Position numbers and translations under genes: made by a program. Under the pieces are notes generated by a model, which was given only the letters and a program-made list of their open reading frames with translations, was not told the origin of the DNA and made no database searches. Shown here one piece after another: positions 44,686 to 54,285 of a stretch of 64,000 nt of DNA; the stretch's first letter is position 1, and every line of letters starts with the position of its first letter. This DNA comes from Sanderia malayensis (taxonomy: Eukaryota; Cnidaria; Scyphozoa; Semaeostomeae; Pelagiidae), in contig RQOL01000710.1 of the NCBI GenBank assembly GCA_013076295.1, positions 101,638 to 165,637 of the forward strand, in the 5' to 3' direction.

Positions 44686-45906
44686 GTACAGAAACAGTTG
44701 ATAAACTTTTTAGACCAAAACAAACTACTTTCTACAAGATAGTTTGGGTTCAGAGCAAAAATGTCAACAGAGTTAGCAGCAACACTGTTGCTGGATGACA
44801 TCAGGAAAAGCGTAGACAAAGGGAAAATTGTCGGTGCCGTCTTTATTGACCTCAAAAAGGCTTTTGACACCATTAGTCATTCCAAATTGATAACAAAGCT
44901 ACCATCATATGGCATTAACGGCAAAGAACTTACCTGGTTTGAGGACTATTTGTTTAATCGGTCAGCACAAGTAAGCTATAATGATGTATTATCAGAAGCT
45001 CAGCATTTATTATGTGGTGTTCTACAAGGCTCCATCCTTGGACCCTTACTCTTTGTTTTGTTCTTTAATGACATAACTGATGTAATTGAGACAAATATTG
45101 TCAAATATGCTGATGATACGGTTGTTTATTGGGCAGATAAAAATGTTACAAATATTAGCAAAGTCCTCACAAATGAAATGACAAAGCTTGAGAAATGGAT
45201 GGATAAGAATGAACTAATTCTAAATGCAAAGAAAGGAAAAACAGAGGTGTTGGTTTTTGGAACTGCCCAACGACTGAAACGACAGAGTGAAGAAATATGT
45301 GTACGATACAAAGGGATTAAAATCAATGAAACAACTTCGTATAGATATCTGGGAGTACAAGTCGACCCAACGTTGAATCTAAACTCCAACTTTGAACTAT
45401 GTTATAAACGAGCGTCTGGCAGGTTACGTCTTCTTTCAAAGATGAGACGTTTCTTGGACACCGCAACAGCGTGTAGACTTTATCGTTCTATGATTGTACC
45501 TTTGGTTACATATTGTGGGATATTAAACCTGAAACTAGCGTCTGGTCAATCGAGAAAATTAGCCGCTCCTCATGAAAGAGCTTTGGGAATAATTGGCGTA
45601 GGCTCAAAGGAGGGCGGTGGTCTGTCACCTGAAAAATCAAATATAAAGCGAGCTTGCATCCTGGTATATAACATCTTAAATAATGATATATGTGACGCCT
45701 TACAGAGCCATTTCACAATGAATACACACACAAAGTCCACAAGAAACAATAATTGCCTAGCCACTTTGCCAAGCATCAAAACTGAATATGCACGAAAAGG
45801 TTTTCGCTACATGGGGGCAAAATTATATAACGATCTACCGATAGATGTCAGACATGCTGAAAATAGAAAGGATTTTAAGGAAAAACTGGACTTATTTTTA
45901 AGATGA
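44686..45906 (+). CDS. LINE reverse transcriptase, catalytic part and C-terminus
   Basis: An uninterrupted frame carries the reverse transcriptase after the insertion: FIDLKKAFDTISHSKLITKL (first catalytic Asp), GVLQGSILGPLLFVLFFND, and the YADD box in VKYADDTVVYW. Then come KWMDKNELILNAKKGKTEVL and YRYLGVQVDPTLNLNSNF, ending GFRYMGAKLYNDLPIDVR and a stop at 45904-45906. The catalytic residues are present, but the insertion separates it from its N-terminal half, so it cannot act as the native protein. Confidence 0.85.
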
Positions 45907-46117
45907 ATAGAAAATATGTTTTTAACAAACTGTTTTTGAAAAATCGTCATGGACTTTATTTATTGTTTAAATTTAATTTAAATTAGGCATTAACGGCATT
46001 AATTTAATTTTAATTTTAATTTAACAAAAATTTAAATTAGGCTTTTAGTATTTCATTTTGTTTCTTTTAGGCAGGAAAGGCATTGAAAACAGCAATCTTG
46101 TTGAAGCTTTTATCCTG

Positions 46118-46820
46118 TTAAAATGTTCGTATTATTATTATTATTATATTATTATTATAAATATTCAAACTTTCTACAATTTCATCCAAAACATCTAAAT
46201 AATTTTTTGAATTATTTGCTTGCATATATCGTACTAATTTCAACTTTAATGTTCTGTTATATCTTTCAACTATAGCACATTTCGGATCATCATTCGCAAA
46301 TATTAATTTCACATTATTCTTTTTCATTAATGCTTTAAAGGAGATGTTAATAAATTCAGAACCTCTGTCGGCTCTTATCATTTTCGGTCGCCTTTTTGTT
46401 GCATCAAATATACTTTGCATAGCTAATACACGAGACGGGCCTGATTTACTAACCATTGACCTCACCCACGCGTATTTATAAAATTGATCTACACAACAAA
46501 ATCAATATTTGATTCCTTTATTAAAGTCCAGATGAAATATAACATCACTGTGAACATCCATTAAATCTAATTCCCAACAATAATTCTGTCGGCCTGATTT
46601 TATAGGTGGATGAACAAATTTCTTTTGATTGGTTTATAATCCCCGTGTGTAATATTTGACTTTGACCATTCTATTACTTGAGCTTTTGTTAATTTCGGTA
46701 TTTCCTTTTTTGCATACATATAAAATTTATTCCAACCAGAATATGATCCAGGAAAACTCGGTGTGTTCTAGCATTCAGATAATTTTTCATTCAATATACT
46801 CTGATCATTAATTTTATTCA
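46118..46820 (-). pseudogene. Maverick-type integrase remnant
   Basis: The minus strand encodes PSFPGSYSGWNKFYMYAKKE. After a stop it encodes NYCWELDLMDVH (first Asp region) and CCVDQFYKYAWVRSMVSKSG. The open piece 46118-46465 follows with KMIRADRGSEFINISFKALM (second Asp) and AIVERYNRTLKLKLVRYMQA (Glu). This matches the rve integrase of Mavericks. Several stops and frameshifts lie between 46465 and 46790, and the frame ends in an (ATT)n microsatellite, so the C-terminal chromodomain-like part is missing. The lesions are only described here; the gene is inactive. Confidence 0.7.
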
Positions 46821-46945
46821 TTTTTATCTTCTGATTTTTTATACTCATTAAATAACTGTTCAATATCACTGATCATTTTCTCTTGTGCTTTCTTAAATCT
46901 TCTTAATCCTCCTTTCTTTTCGGCTTTTAACATTAATTTGAGAGC

Positions 46946-47987
46946 TTATTTTCCAAAACATTCACTTTCTTCGTCAGCACTCTCTTCTGGTTCTTCTTCT
47001 TCTGATTCACTTTCACTGCTTGTGCCTGTTTCATCGTCACTGCTACTTTCCACCACTCGTCTCCTCTTTTTTCTAGTGGCTTTCTTTTTATATGTTTTAT
47101 TCAACTCTCTGGCAACTCTCTGCGCAATACTCTTTTCGTCAATCAACATTTTCGGTTCCCTTTCCATTAATCTCGGTCTTTTTGCTGCTGACATTCGATT
47201 ACTTTCTCTATCTCTTAGACGACTTGGTTCATCATCATCGTCATCTTCAAAACCTGAATCATTCACATATGCTGATTCTGCTAGATATCTATCTCTCGAT
47301 AATAATTTTTTCAATGAATGTTCCACTTGCCGATCTACCATTTTGGAAATATTACTATACCCTCGTCCCTGCAAATCTTTATCTAACTGTCTTTTTAACC
47401 GTCCTTGACGTCTTGTACGTGTGGCAACAGGTGAATAATATGGTCCTTCTGTTTCGCTATCCGAATCACTTTCTCCCCTTTGTTTAGAAGCACGATTAAT
47501 CTTCTCTCTTAATTCCTTACTTAATCTCGATCTCCTCTCTGATCGCATTTTCAGAAGTGAAGCTGGAGTTATAGGCTCTTCCTTTACTGTTTTAGGACCA
47601 ACTAATCCTGACGGTCCTGCTACTGCCTTTTCTATATTTTCTTGTTTTATCTGTTTTTTCCCTTTCTACTGCAGTTCTTCTTTGCAGTTCATGAGGTAAT
47701 ATATTTATATTCAATCCTTCTGATACTAATTTTTTTGCAATTGAAATTAAACTGACTGGAATATTCATAAATTTATGCGGGTTATTAATATTTTCAATAA
47801 ACTTCTCTGCTTTACCCACACCAGGAATAAACTCATCTCCTATATGCAGTATATCCTCCTCTTTATCAAATTTTATATCTTTACTATTTCTCAATGCTTT
47901 CACAAATTGTAATGTTCCAGGTTTTAAATTACTTACTGCATTTAAATTTACATCTGTTACATCTTCGCCATTCAAAATTTGCTTCAA
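46946..47987 (-). pseudogene. Basic/acidic low-complexity protein of the Maverick-like element, part 2
   Basis: Two frames, 47592-47987 and 46946-47548, read as one protein broken near 47580-47640. The first includes LKPGTLQFVKALRNSKDIKF and GDEFIPGVGKAEKFIENINN. The second is rich in Arg and Lys with RERMxRxx-like stretches and ends in Ser/Glu-rich SSESESEEEEPEESADEE. Charged tails of this type would suit a nucleic-acid-binding or virion core protein; no family is recognised. It follows the coiled-coil gene 47929-48486 with a frame overlap, and the two may once have been one gene. Confidence 0.4.
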
Positions 47988-48486
47988 ATGCTGTTCTTTT
48001 TTCTTTAAATACCGTTCTTAATACATTAACTTGTTGAATAAGCTTTTTAATTTTTTCTGCCTTTTCCACTGATGTTATTTTCTTACCATTACTTATTTCT
48101 TTTATTCGCTGATTTAATTCATCAATTCTTTGATTTTGAACATTCGCTTCTATCTTTTCATTCTTCTGTCTTCCTGCGCTTTGAGTTTCCAATCCTGATT
48201 CGATATAGACTGATTTCAACACTTCTTCTAATTGTATTGCTTTATTTAAAAAAGCTACTCTTTCAACTGAATTTTCAGTTGTTAATGCTTTTTCTCGTAA
48301 TTCTTTAATTTTTTGTTCATAATTATTCGGAACATCTAACGCTTTAATTTCCTGTAATCTTTTATAATCCCGTAATGGAATCAATGCATGTTTATTATTA
48401 TTCACTGACTCCGATCCTTTTTCTTGATTTTCTACTTCATTCTCTTTATGATGAGCCAGCAACGGTTTATTCTCTTTACTTTCCAT
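47929..48486 (-). CDS. Coiled-coil protein of the Maverick-like element
   Basis: 185 codons start MESKENKPLLAHHKEN at 48486. The sequence is highly charged and predicted helical, with heptad-like stretches YEQKIKELREKALTTENS and RIDELNQRIKEISNGKKI. It runs into the next frame at about 47990 (an overlap of about 60 bp), which may be a frameshift in a single longer protein. No homologous family is recognised. Confidence 0.45.
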   Translation of the reverse strand: MESKENKPLLAHHKENEVENQEKGSESVNNNKHALIPLRDYKRLQEIKALDVPNNYEQKIKELREKALTTENSVERVAFLNKAIQLEEVLKSVYIESGLETQSAGRQKNEKIEANVQNQRIDELNQRIKEISNGKKITSVEKAEKIKKLIQQVNVLRTVFKEKRTAFEANFEWRRCNRCKFKCSK

Positions 48487-48564
48487 TTATGTTACAATTA
48501 TTCCGCCAATCACTAATCTACCTGGAATAGTAGCTGGTATCACTACCAACTTATTTCTATTCTT

Positions 48565-48765
48565 CTATTTATACCTTAAAATCATCTTTAAATAATTTTT
48601 CGTAAATTTTTTTCCTAACTCCTCTTTAGTCACATTGCTCTTTAGATCAAGTTGTCTTATCGCAAAATCTTGTCTATTCATTGAATACCTATCTCTCAAT
48701 AACATATCATAGGTAGTTTGATTAGAAAGCAACATAGATTTTGCACCTGTCTTAAATTTCGCCAT
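48565..48765 (-). CDS. Small protein of the Maverick-like element, unknown
   Basis: 66 codons, MAKFKTGAKSMLLSNQ to LKMILRYK, stop. It is basic, with the repeated wording MLLRDRYSMNRQDF. The RDRY phrase recurs in the 46946-47548 frame (SRDRYLAESA), which may hint at a shared motif. It lies 78 bp upstream of the coiled-coil gene on the same strand. Function is unknown. Confidence 0.35.
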   Translation of the reverse strand: MAKFKTGAKSMLLSNQTTYDMLLRDRYSMNRQDFAIRQLDLKSNVTKEELGKKFTKNYLKMILRYK

Positions 48766-48855
48766 TCTGACTTTTTACCAATAAACTTTGTTTTTACTAC
48801 TTTTAAATGATATATTCATCATTAATTACAAAAACATACATTCACTACTCTTATT

Positions 48856-49263
48856 TTATTCATGTTCATTTTCTTCTTTCATTTTTAGTACATTCACTAG
48901 TCTTATTTTATTCATGTTCATTTCCTCTCTTTCATCCAGTTCTTTTTGTTTAACGTTTTTCTCACGTTTTAAATTCATTGCTAACGACATTCGTTTTCTA
49001 CCTGCGATCGGTAGAAATACTGGAATCCATTCTTCATCTAAATCTGATTTAACCCCATAACTTTCAAAAATTAGTTTTGACATTTTCTCCAATTTTCCAC
49101 ATGCAAATTCTTTTCCATATTGCATCCATTCCAATTCCTTTTTTCCTACATTGCCTTCAGTTTTCACATGTACTCTTGATTTTATCAGAACTTCACACAT
49201 ACCTACTTTCGCTCCAACAAATAAATACTGTTTTACAATATCAGCTTCTGGTAGATTTTTCAA
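48856..49263 (-). CDS. Protein of the Maverick-like element, unknown
   Basis: 135 codons from MKNLPEADIVKQYLFVGAKV to KMKEENEHE. The middle includes ELEWMQYGKEFACGKLEKMS and EEWIPVFLPIAGRKRMSLAM; the C-terminal 45 residues are Lys/Glu-rich and probably helical. It lies in the same-strand gene series between the small basic protein and the Bcl-2-like gene. No family is recognised. Confidence 0.4.
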   Translation of the reverse strand: MKNLPEADIVKQYLFVGAKVGMCEVLIKSRVHVKTEGNVGKKELEWMQYGKEFACGKLEKMSKLIFESYGVKSDLDEEWIPVFLPIAGRKRMSLAMNLKREKNVKQKELDEREEMNMNKIRLVNVLKMKEENEHE

Positions 49264-49405
49264 ATATTAATATGACTTCAAAACTGCTTCATTACACGTA
49301 GCCGAACAAATAAAATCATATATATATTCTACACCCATCTTTGAATCAATATTATCACACAATGACTTTACACTTTTTCTTCGCTACTTAAATACACTTT
49401 CTATT

Positions 49406-49849
49406 TTACAACTTTAATAAAAAATCTATCATTTTTCCAACAGCTTCGATTACACTCCAACCTCCTTTATCAAATTTATTCATAAAGAATTCCCAATCTT
49501 GGTCTTCTTTACGCATATAATTCGCCAAGCAATCTCTAACCATATCTCTCTCATCCCATCTCTCTAATATTTCAAAACACAACACAAATACTGCAATAAC
49601 CCTTCCCCAATTTCTCTTACCATCCACATTCATTTCATTTATAATCACATTTATCGATATCTTATCTATCATTTTTAACGATTCTAACCTATTATATATT
49701 GATCTTACTAATTGTCCATGTCTTTCGTATATCTCATCAACCAATCTCAAAACAACTTTTGTTTTCTTGTCCGCTTTTTCTCTTTTTATGTCATGTCTTT
49801 TACATAAAATAAACTCATCTATTACCATTAACGATTCTTTAGACAACAT
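49406..49849 (-). CDS. Bcl-2-like protein (apoptosis regulator homologue)
   Basis: 147 codons, MLSKESLMVIDEFILCKR to MIDFLLKL. The order of Bcl-2 homology motifs fits the family. A BH3-like helix is seen in VLRLVDEIYERHGQLV (about residues 32-47), and BH1 in GKRNWGRVIAVFVLCFEIL (NWGR is the signature). BH2 is seen in WEFFMNKFDKGGWSVIEAVG near the end. There is no C-terminal membrane anchor. Bcl-2 proteins control mitochondrial outer-membrane permeabilisation; viral versions usually block cell death by binding BH3 proteins. It abuts the coiled-coil gene 49850-50110 (ATG directly after its stop), a viral-like compact arrangement. The frame is intact. The alternative is an unrelated helical protein, but the BH1 and BH2 spacing makes that less likely. 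Confidence 0.72.
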   Translation of the reverse strand: MLSKESLMVIDEFILCKRHDIKREKADKKTKVVLRLVDEIYERHGQLVRSIYNRLESLKMIDKISINVIINEMNVDGKRNWGRVIAVFVLCFEILERWDERDMVRDCLANYMRKEDQDWEFFMNKFDKGGWSVIEAVGKMIDFLLKL

Positions 49850-50110
49850 CTATCTGCTTGCATTAATTTCTCTCACTTCTTCTTCAAATTTCTCCGCCAA
49901 CCCGTGCAATTCTTGCGCTGATTCTTCCACTTCCAAAATTTCAATTTGTGCACTATTCTGTCGCACTATCTCTGCACATTCATCATCAAGCCTATTCAAT
50001 TCCTCTATCAATTGTCCATTTTGAATCTGATTCTTTATTAATTCATTATTCAATCTTTGCAACTCTACCACTCGCTTTAAACTTCTATTATTCATCTCTC
50101 GTCCTTCCAT
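49850..50110 (-). CDS. Short coiled-coil protein next to the Bcl-2-like gene
   Basis: 86 codons, MEGREMNNRSLKRVVELQ to REINASR. Almost the whole length is heptad-rich (LNRLDDECAEIVRQNSAQIE, LEVEESAQELHGLAEKFEEE). It ends one base before the start of the Bcl-2-like gene, so both may be translated from one transcript. No family is recognised. Confidence 0.45.
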   Translation of the reverse strand: MEGREMNNRSLKRVVELQRLNNELIKNQIQNGQLIEELNRLDDECAEIVRQNSAQIEILEVEESAQELHGLAEKFEEEVREINASR

Positions 50111-50159
50111 TTTACTTTTACTCTATCTCACATCTCATTATATCATCCAAATGACTTCA

Positions 50160-50375
50160 TTTAATTTATTTTTACTCAATTTTTTCTTGACATCATTTTT
50201 CTCTTACACAATCCAACATCCTTACACATTTAACGTCCATCAATTCCACTTTTCAAAACTATTCATTTATTTTTTTTGCATCAATTTTCTCTTACACAAT
50301 CCAAAATCCTTAAACATTTAACGTCCAATCCGTAATCCTTAAACATTTAACCTTTCAATCCTTAAACATTAAAAA
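50160..50375. repeat. Short tandem repeats upstream of the Maverick-like genes
   Basis: TTTTCTCTTACACAATCCAA and CCTTAAACATTTAACGTCCA occur two to three times in imperfect tandem. On the minus strand this lies upstream of the first gene, as a promoter or subterminal region would. A TATATATA tract at about 50394-50402 follows. Confidence 0.6.
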
Positions 50376-50429
50376 AAGCGGCTGCTCATTAGCATATATA
50401 TACTACCACTATATCGGTCCTGTTACATA

Positions 50430-52424
50430 AAGTCCAGCAATTTCAACTCTGTCATGGATCGACTAAAACAGATGATGAATTAATTGACCATACTATTGCA
50501 TGTAAAGTGATTCTGGGAAATGAGAATATTCCACCTTACCAAACAAAAGTGTATAAGCGTACAACAAAATGCCTAATTTTGCTGCAAGATAAGAGAATGT
50601 GTGGTAACTGCAGCGTGCATGAAAAAAAGATTGAAACAAAAGCCATTAAAAAGCGTCACCAAATAAACACCACAGCAAAGCTTAATGCACCTATCACAGT
50701 TACCCATCCAAATCGTGTGAAATTAGCAAGAAATTACAAGCTCAAAGGATAAAGTGTTCCCAGCTAGAGAAAGAAATTGCAAGGATGAGGCTTGACATTC
50801 AATCTGCTGGTGTTCACGTCCCTTCTGACCTGAGCCAAGATATCAAAGCACTGATAAATAATTATGATGGCACAGTTACCCCCTTTATGAGATTAATTTG
50901 GGAGCAGCAACAGTGGTGCTTTCAAGGGAACCCTCATGTAGTGAGATTCCATCCCATGATAATCAGATTTTGTTTGTCCCTGGCTGCCAAATCTGCTTTT
51001 GCCTATGATGAGCTGAGGAACTCCAAAGTTTTTATATTACCTAGCAGAAGGACTCTTAGAGATTACCGAAATGCGATCAAACCAAAAGTGGGTTTTAATG
51101 CTGCTTTTGTTGAAGAATTGCCCAGAGAAACTCAAAACTTGCAAGGACCTCAAGATACGTTGCACTCGCTTTTGATGAAATGAAGATACAGTCAAAACTT
51201 GTTTTTGACAAGCACACCAAAGAGTTAATTGGGTTTGTAGATCTTGGGGACCCAGATTTGAATTTTGCTTGCTTTGAAAAGGCAGAAGAGCTTGCAACGC
51301 ATGTCCTTGTTTTTTATGTTCATGGTTTAGCAAGTAATTTGAAATTCAATTTGGCATACTTCGCAACTAGCTGTTTAACATCATTCAAGATCATGTCAAT
51401 CTTCTGGAAAGCTGTTTCTATTTTGGAACTTTCCTGTTCTCTTCCAGTTATCACAGCCGTTTGTGATGGGGCTTCATCCAATCGCAAGTTTTTTAAGATG
51501 CACGAGAAGCTGAGTGGTGAAACCAATGATTCAGTTACATACGGGACTGTCAACCTGTATGCACCAGATCGATATCTGTGGTTCTTTGCAGATGCTCCAC
51601 ATCTAATAAAAACTGCAAGAAATTGCTTGTATCATTCTGGAAATAACAAGCCAAGATTGATGTGGATGAATGGCAAGCACCTGATGTGGAGTGACTTGTG
51701 TCAAATCGTAAATGATGACATTGCCAATGGACTGAAGATTTGTCCGAAGCTTACAAAGGAGCATACAGAACTAACCTTGTATTCTGTAATGAACGTATGT
51801 TTAGCCGCTCAAGCTTTAAGTGAAACAACTGCCAACGTGCTCAGTGAATACTATGGCAATGCTGTGGAGAGTACTGCTCTTTTTTGCAGAAACATGGATA
51901 GTTTCTTTGATATATTGAATGTACGGAGCCCAAGAGAAGGTGCAATAAAACGAAAAGAGTCTCTGAAACCGTTTCTCAGTTGCGCAGATGCCAGGTTTGA
52001 TTGGCTTCGGCAGGAATTTCTTCCATATTTAGAGGAATGGAAGAAAAGTGTGGAGAGCACACCTTACAAAGCAAGTGAAAAAGCTAAGATGTTTATATCC
52101 CTTCAAAAATTCGAAGGCCTGAAACTCACCAGCCATTCTGTGATTGAAGCCACCCAGTTCCTCCTTCAAAATGGTTTAGATTTCGTTCTTACCAACAGGT
52201 TCAATCAAGATATTGTTGAAGAACATTTTGGTAGGCAAAGAAGCTTGGGGTGCCGCAGTGACAACCCAACATTGTGGCAATTCGGATTTAATGAAAATAC
52301 AATCCATATGCAAAGATCAGTGGTTCCAGCTACTGGTAATACTAAAGGTGGGCACAGACAGAAAATGCAAGTTTCATGGTCGCACATTGATAACTCTTAC
52401 TTGAAAGAAATAAAATCTCAGTAA
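50430..52424 (+). pseudogene. P-element-like (THAP9 family) transposase, two frameshifts
   Basis: Conserved order of P-like transposases: NIPPYQTKVYKRTTKC and MCGNCSVHE (about 50520-50620), a leucine-rich coil QLEKEIARMRLDI, then MRLIWEQQQW. HPMIIRFCLSLAAKSAFAYD, ILPSRRTLRDYRNAI, FVDLGDPDLNF and VITAVCDGASSNRKFF follow; the last holds a conserved Asp. The GTP-binding-like insertion region and ALSETTANVLSEY precede the end, EEHFGRQRSLGCRSDNPT. Frames break at about 50750 and 51140-51180, so no continuous protein is made. The N-terminal THAP finger is not seen. P-like transposases cut with a DDE/RNase H-like site. It is convergent with the zinc-finger gene at 52514-53098. Confidence 0.75.
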
Positions 52425-52513
52425 AACACTTTTTGTTTTCATCAAAAACAGAACTAGATGATAAATGCAGTTTGTAAACTGTTATCATTACAGTGGAATG
52501 GAACGATGAAACG

Positions 52514-53098
52514 TCAGCAAACGTCTAATGTTGTTATGACTCGCTTGGTATAAAACAGCTTTCTGTGGACTGCATGTATGACGTAGCCAGCTAGGTACTT
52601 CAGGCCATCAAGCTCTTTAGATGTTATTGGCTTCATTACTTTTGGCTCCTCATCTTTTTTGTTAAAATAAGCTAAAATTTTGTCACAAAGTAAGGTTGCT
52701 AAAATTGTACAGACTGGAGGGTTGAGTGTTTTAAAATATTTCTTTGCATTCAATGCTATTGTTTGATAATAGCATGAGTAAAATTTTTCAGCTTTTGAGT
52801 TCTTGCACAGGGAGTTGTACAATTCAACGATCTTGTTGAGTAAATCTTGGTCTATAACTTCAAACTTATATGAACTTGCAAGATTACGAATAAAACTGGG
52901 GTAACATTCATCAGCAGAAAGGTCGTTTTTCGCTTCATTAACAAGCTTTTTGATAACAGCCATGTACATAGGCTTCGTGATGTTGCCATGTGCTTCTTGG
53001 GAGCTGCTTGGGTGCTTTGCTTTGATGTGTTTTGTCAAACCACCCTTCGTTTTATAAGTCTTCTGGCAGGTCTCGCAGCATATAAGTTTGTCGTCCAT
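52514..53098 (-). CDS. C2H2 zinc-finger protein convergent with the P-like transposase
   Basis: 194 codons from ATG 53098. A single classical C2H2 finger sits at residues ~8-29 (CETCQKTYKTKGGLTKHIKA, KH). A helical region follows (MYMAVIKKLVNEAKNDLS, PSFIRNLASSYKFEVID, VCTILATLLCDKILAYF). The end is ELDGLKYLAGYVIHAVHRK, a phrase that I recall from C-terminal or companion proteins of P-like transposons in cnidarians. It ends 90 bp from the transposase stop, tail to tail. The frame is intact. It may be a second gene of the P-like element, for example a DNA-binding partner or regulator; that is inference. Confidence 0.55.
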   Translation of the reverse strand: MDDKLICCETCQKTYKTKGGLTKHIKAKHPSSSQEAHGNITKPMYMAVIKKLVNEAKNDLSADECYPSFIRNLASSYKFEVIDQDLLNKIVELYNSLCKNSKAEKFYSCYYQTIALNAKKYFKTLNPPVCTILATLLCDKILAYFNKKDEEPKVMKPITSKELDGLKYLAGYVIHAVHRKLFYTKRVITTLDVC

Positions 53099-53099
53099 A

Positions 53100-53889
53100 A
53101 TCTAAGATAAAAAAAGGTGAATTTAACTATTAGATTTCTAAATGCAGGATCAGCTCAGAATCTAACAGCCAAACTCAAGGCGGGCAGCTAGATGATATGA
53201 TTGATGGTTGGTGAGGGCCTAAATTCTAGATGGTGAGTGATGGCCTAAAATTTTGTACACACGGAAAAAATGGAAAACAAGAGATATTCCTATCCGAAGA
53301 TTTCTGCCGGGATAAGATTTACGGTATTTGTAAATTGGTTTAACGAGAAGGAGATGTGCAAGAGAACAAATTGTATCAAAGCTGTTTGTTAAAAACGATA
53401 ACAGTGGCAATTGGGAATATATTTTGTTACGGTAGTGGAAGCTGAACACTTTTTTATGAGAACATACTTTATAAGAACACTGAGCCTGGGGTTTTGGGTA
53501 AAAAACAATAGGTTATTATTATTAAAACAATAGAAGACAATAGAGCAACTGAGCAAATACTCTGTTAATGGAAGTATTGCAAGCGTTTGTGCAGTTGCAT
53601 AGACGTTATTGAGCAACTTTCAAATAAGATTGGTCCATAAATCTTAGGAGTATTCTTAAAAAATTGCTAATATGGTAATCATGAAGAAAGAAAAGGAAAA
53701 AGACACGATGAAGTAAAACTAAACAAAACATTTTTGTAAAAAACTGTAACTTGTAAAAGCAAGCATTAATTATGACTATAAAATGTAAAAGGAAAGTATT
53801 TATTATATATGACAGTTGAATAAATGACATTACAAAGATTATTCCACATATAATGAGGAACTGTTAATAACATTTTGGTTATTAGCGAG
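53100..53889. other. No gene recognised
   Basis: AT-rich spacer with short frames only. A short imperfect duplication (GGTGAGGGCCTAAATTCTAG / GGTGAGTGATGGCCTAAAAT) lies at about 53205-53255. Confidence 0.35.
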
Positions 53890-54009
53890 TACCGTATTTC
53901 CTGTAATGAGCGCCCGGGGCGCTAATTAAATTTTCGTGATTTTTGGAGGGGCACTCATTAGAGGGGGGCACTCAAAGGAGGGGGGGCACTGAATAGAGGA
54001 AATACGGTA
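53890..54009. mobile_element. Small TA-flanked inverted-repeat element (mariner-like MITE)
   Basis: TACCGTATTTCCT at 53890 is repeated inverted at 54009. If TA is the target duplication, the element proper is 53892-54007 (116 bp). The interior is G-rich (GAGGGGGGCACTC repeats). There is no coding capacity. Tc1/mariner elements duplicate TA. Confidence 0.5.
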
Positions 54010-54030
54010 TATACTGAAATAGAGCAAAAG

Positions 54031-54285
54031 CTCCATTAACAACAGACAGTTACATTTGAGTGATAGCTATGCCTGTGAGGAAAAGAAAGGACTTTATGAG
54101 AAGCTGTTGTTGGGTGTGTGACATTGTTGATGAAAACATTTATTACGAAGTCTATATTAAAATACAGCAGGACCCCCTTTAATAGATAGTTAAATTTGAA
54201 TGACACCTCTGACAAAAACAAAAAATTTAATGAAAAGCTGTTGTTGGGTAGGTTGGGTGACATTGTTGATGAAAACATTTGCTTA
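54031..54285. repeat. Imperfect tandem duplication, about 140 bp
   Basis: GAAGCTGTTGTTGGGT and GACATTGTTGATGAAAACAT occur in both halves (54098-54141 and 54232-54281), preceded by similar GATAGTTAAATTTGA-like words. Confidence 0.7.

Larger units (their letters stand above)
41220..45930 (+). mobile_element. LINE retrotransposon (CR1/jockey group) split by an insertion
   Basis: In order: a hydrophobic leader with a 2A-like motif (41294-41341); an AP endonuclease domain in frames 41413-41604 and 41676-42038; a linker and reverse-transcriptase start in 42032-42984; an insertion at about 42985-44685; then the rest of the reverse transcriptase and C-terminal region in 44686-45906. Protein sequence resumes directly across the insertion (VSKVI before, EKIVQKQLINFL after). 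Frameshifts occur at about 41345-41400, 41600, 42030 and 42610-42690. The AT-rich 3' tail after 45906 has no clear end. Confidence 0.8.
46118..50400 (-). mobile_element. Maverick/adintovirus-like element, partial
   Basis: A cluster of small, closely spaced minus-strand genes has a retroviral-type integrase remnant at its 3' side and a Bcl-2-like gene. Mavericks (Polintons) and the related adintoviruses are known to carry such an integrase and various small structural genes, and Bcl-2 homologues have been reported in adintoviruses. DNA polymerase B, packaging ATPase, protease and capsid genes are absent here, so only one part remains. Terminal inverted repeats were not found. The right edge is set by the P-like element starting near 50430. 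The compact, intron-free layout is unlike the rest of the window. Confidence 0.55.

Noticed and set aside
43632..44873. 413-codon minus-strand frame with 38-residue repeats
   Set aside because: The frame follows from a 114-bp repeat length divisible by three. The repeats are DNA-level minisatellite units with hairpins, and the ends run into a dispersed repeat and the LINE.
46938..47487. Plus-strand frames opposite the Maverick-like genes
   Set aside because: They are Ser/Leu-rich shadows of the charged minus-strand proteins. The minus-strand series has the consistent layout and recognisable integrase and Bcl-2 motifs.
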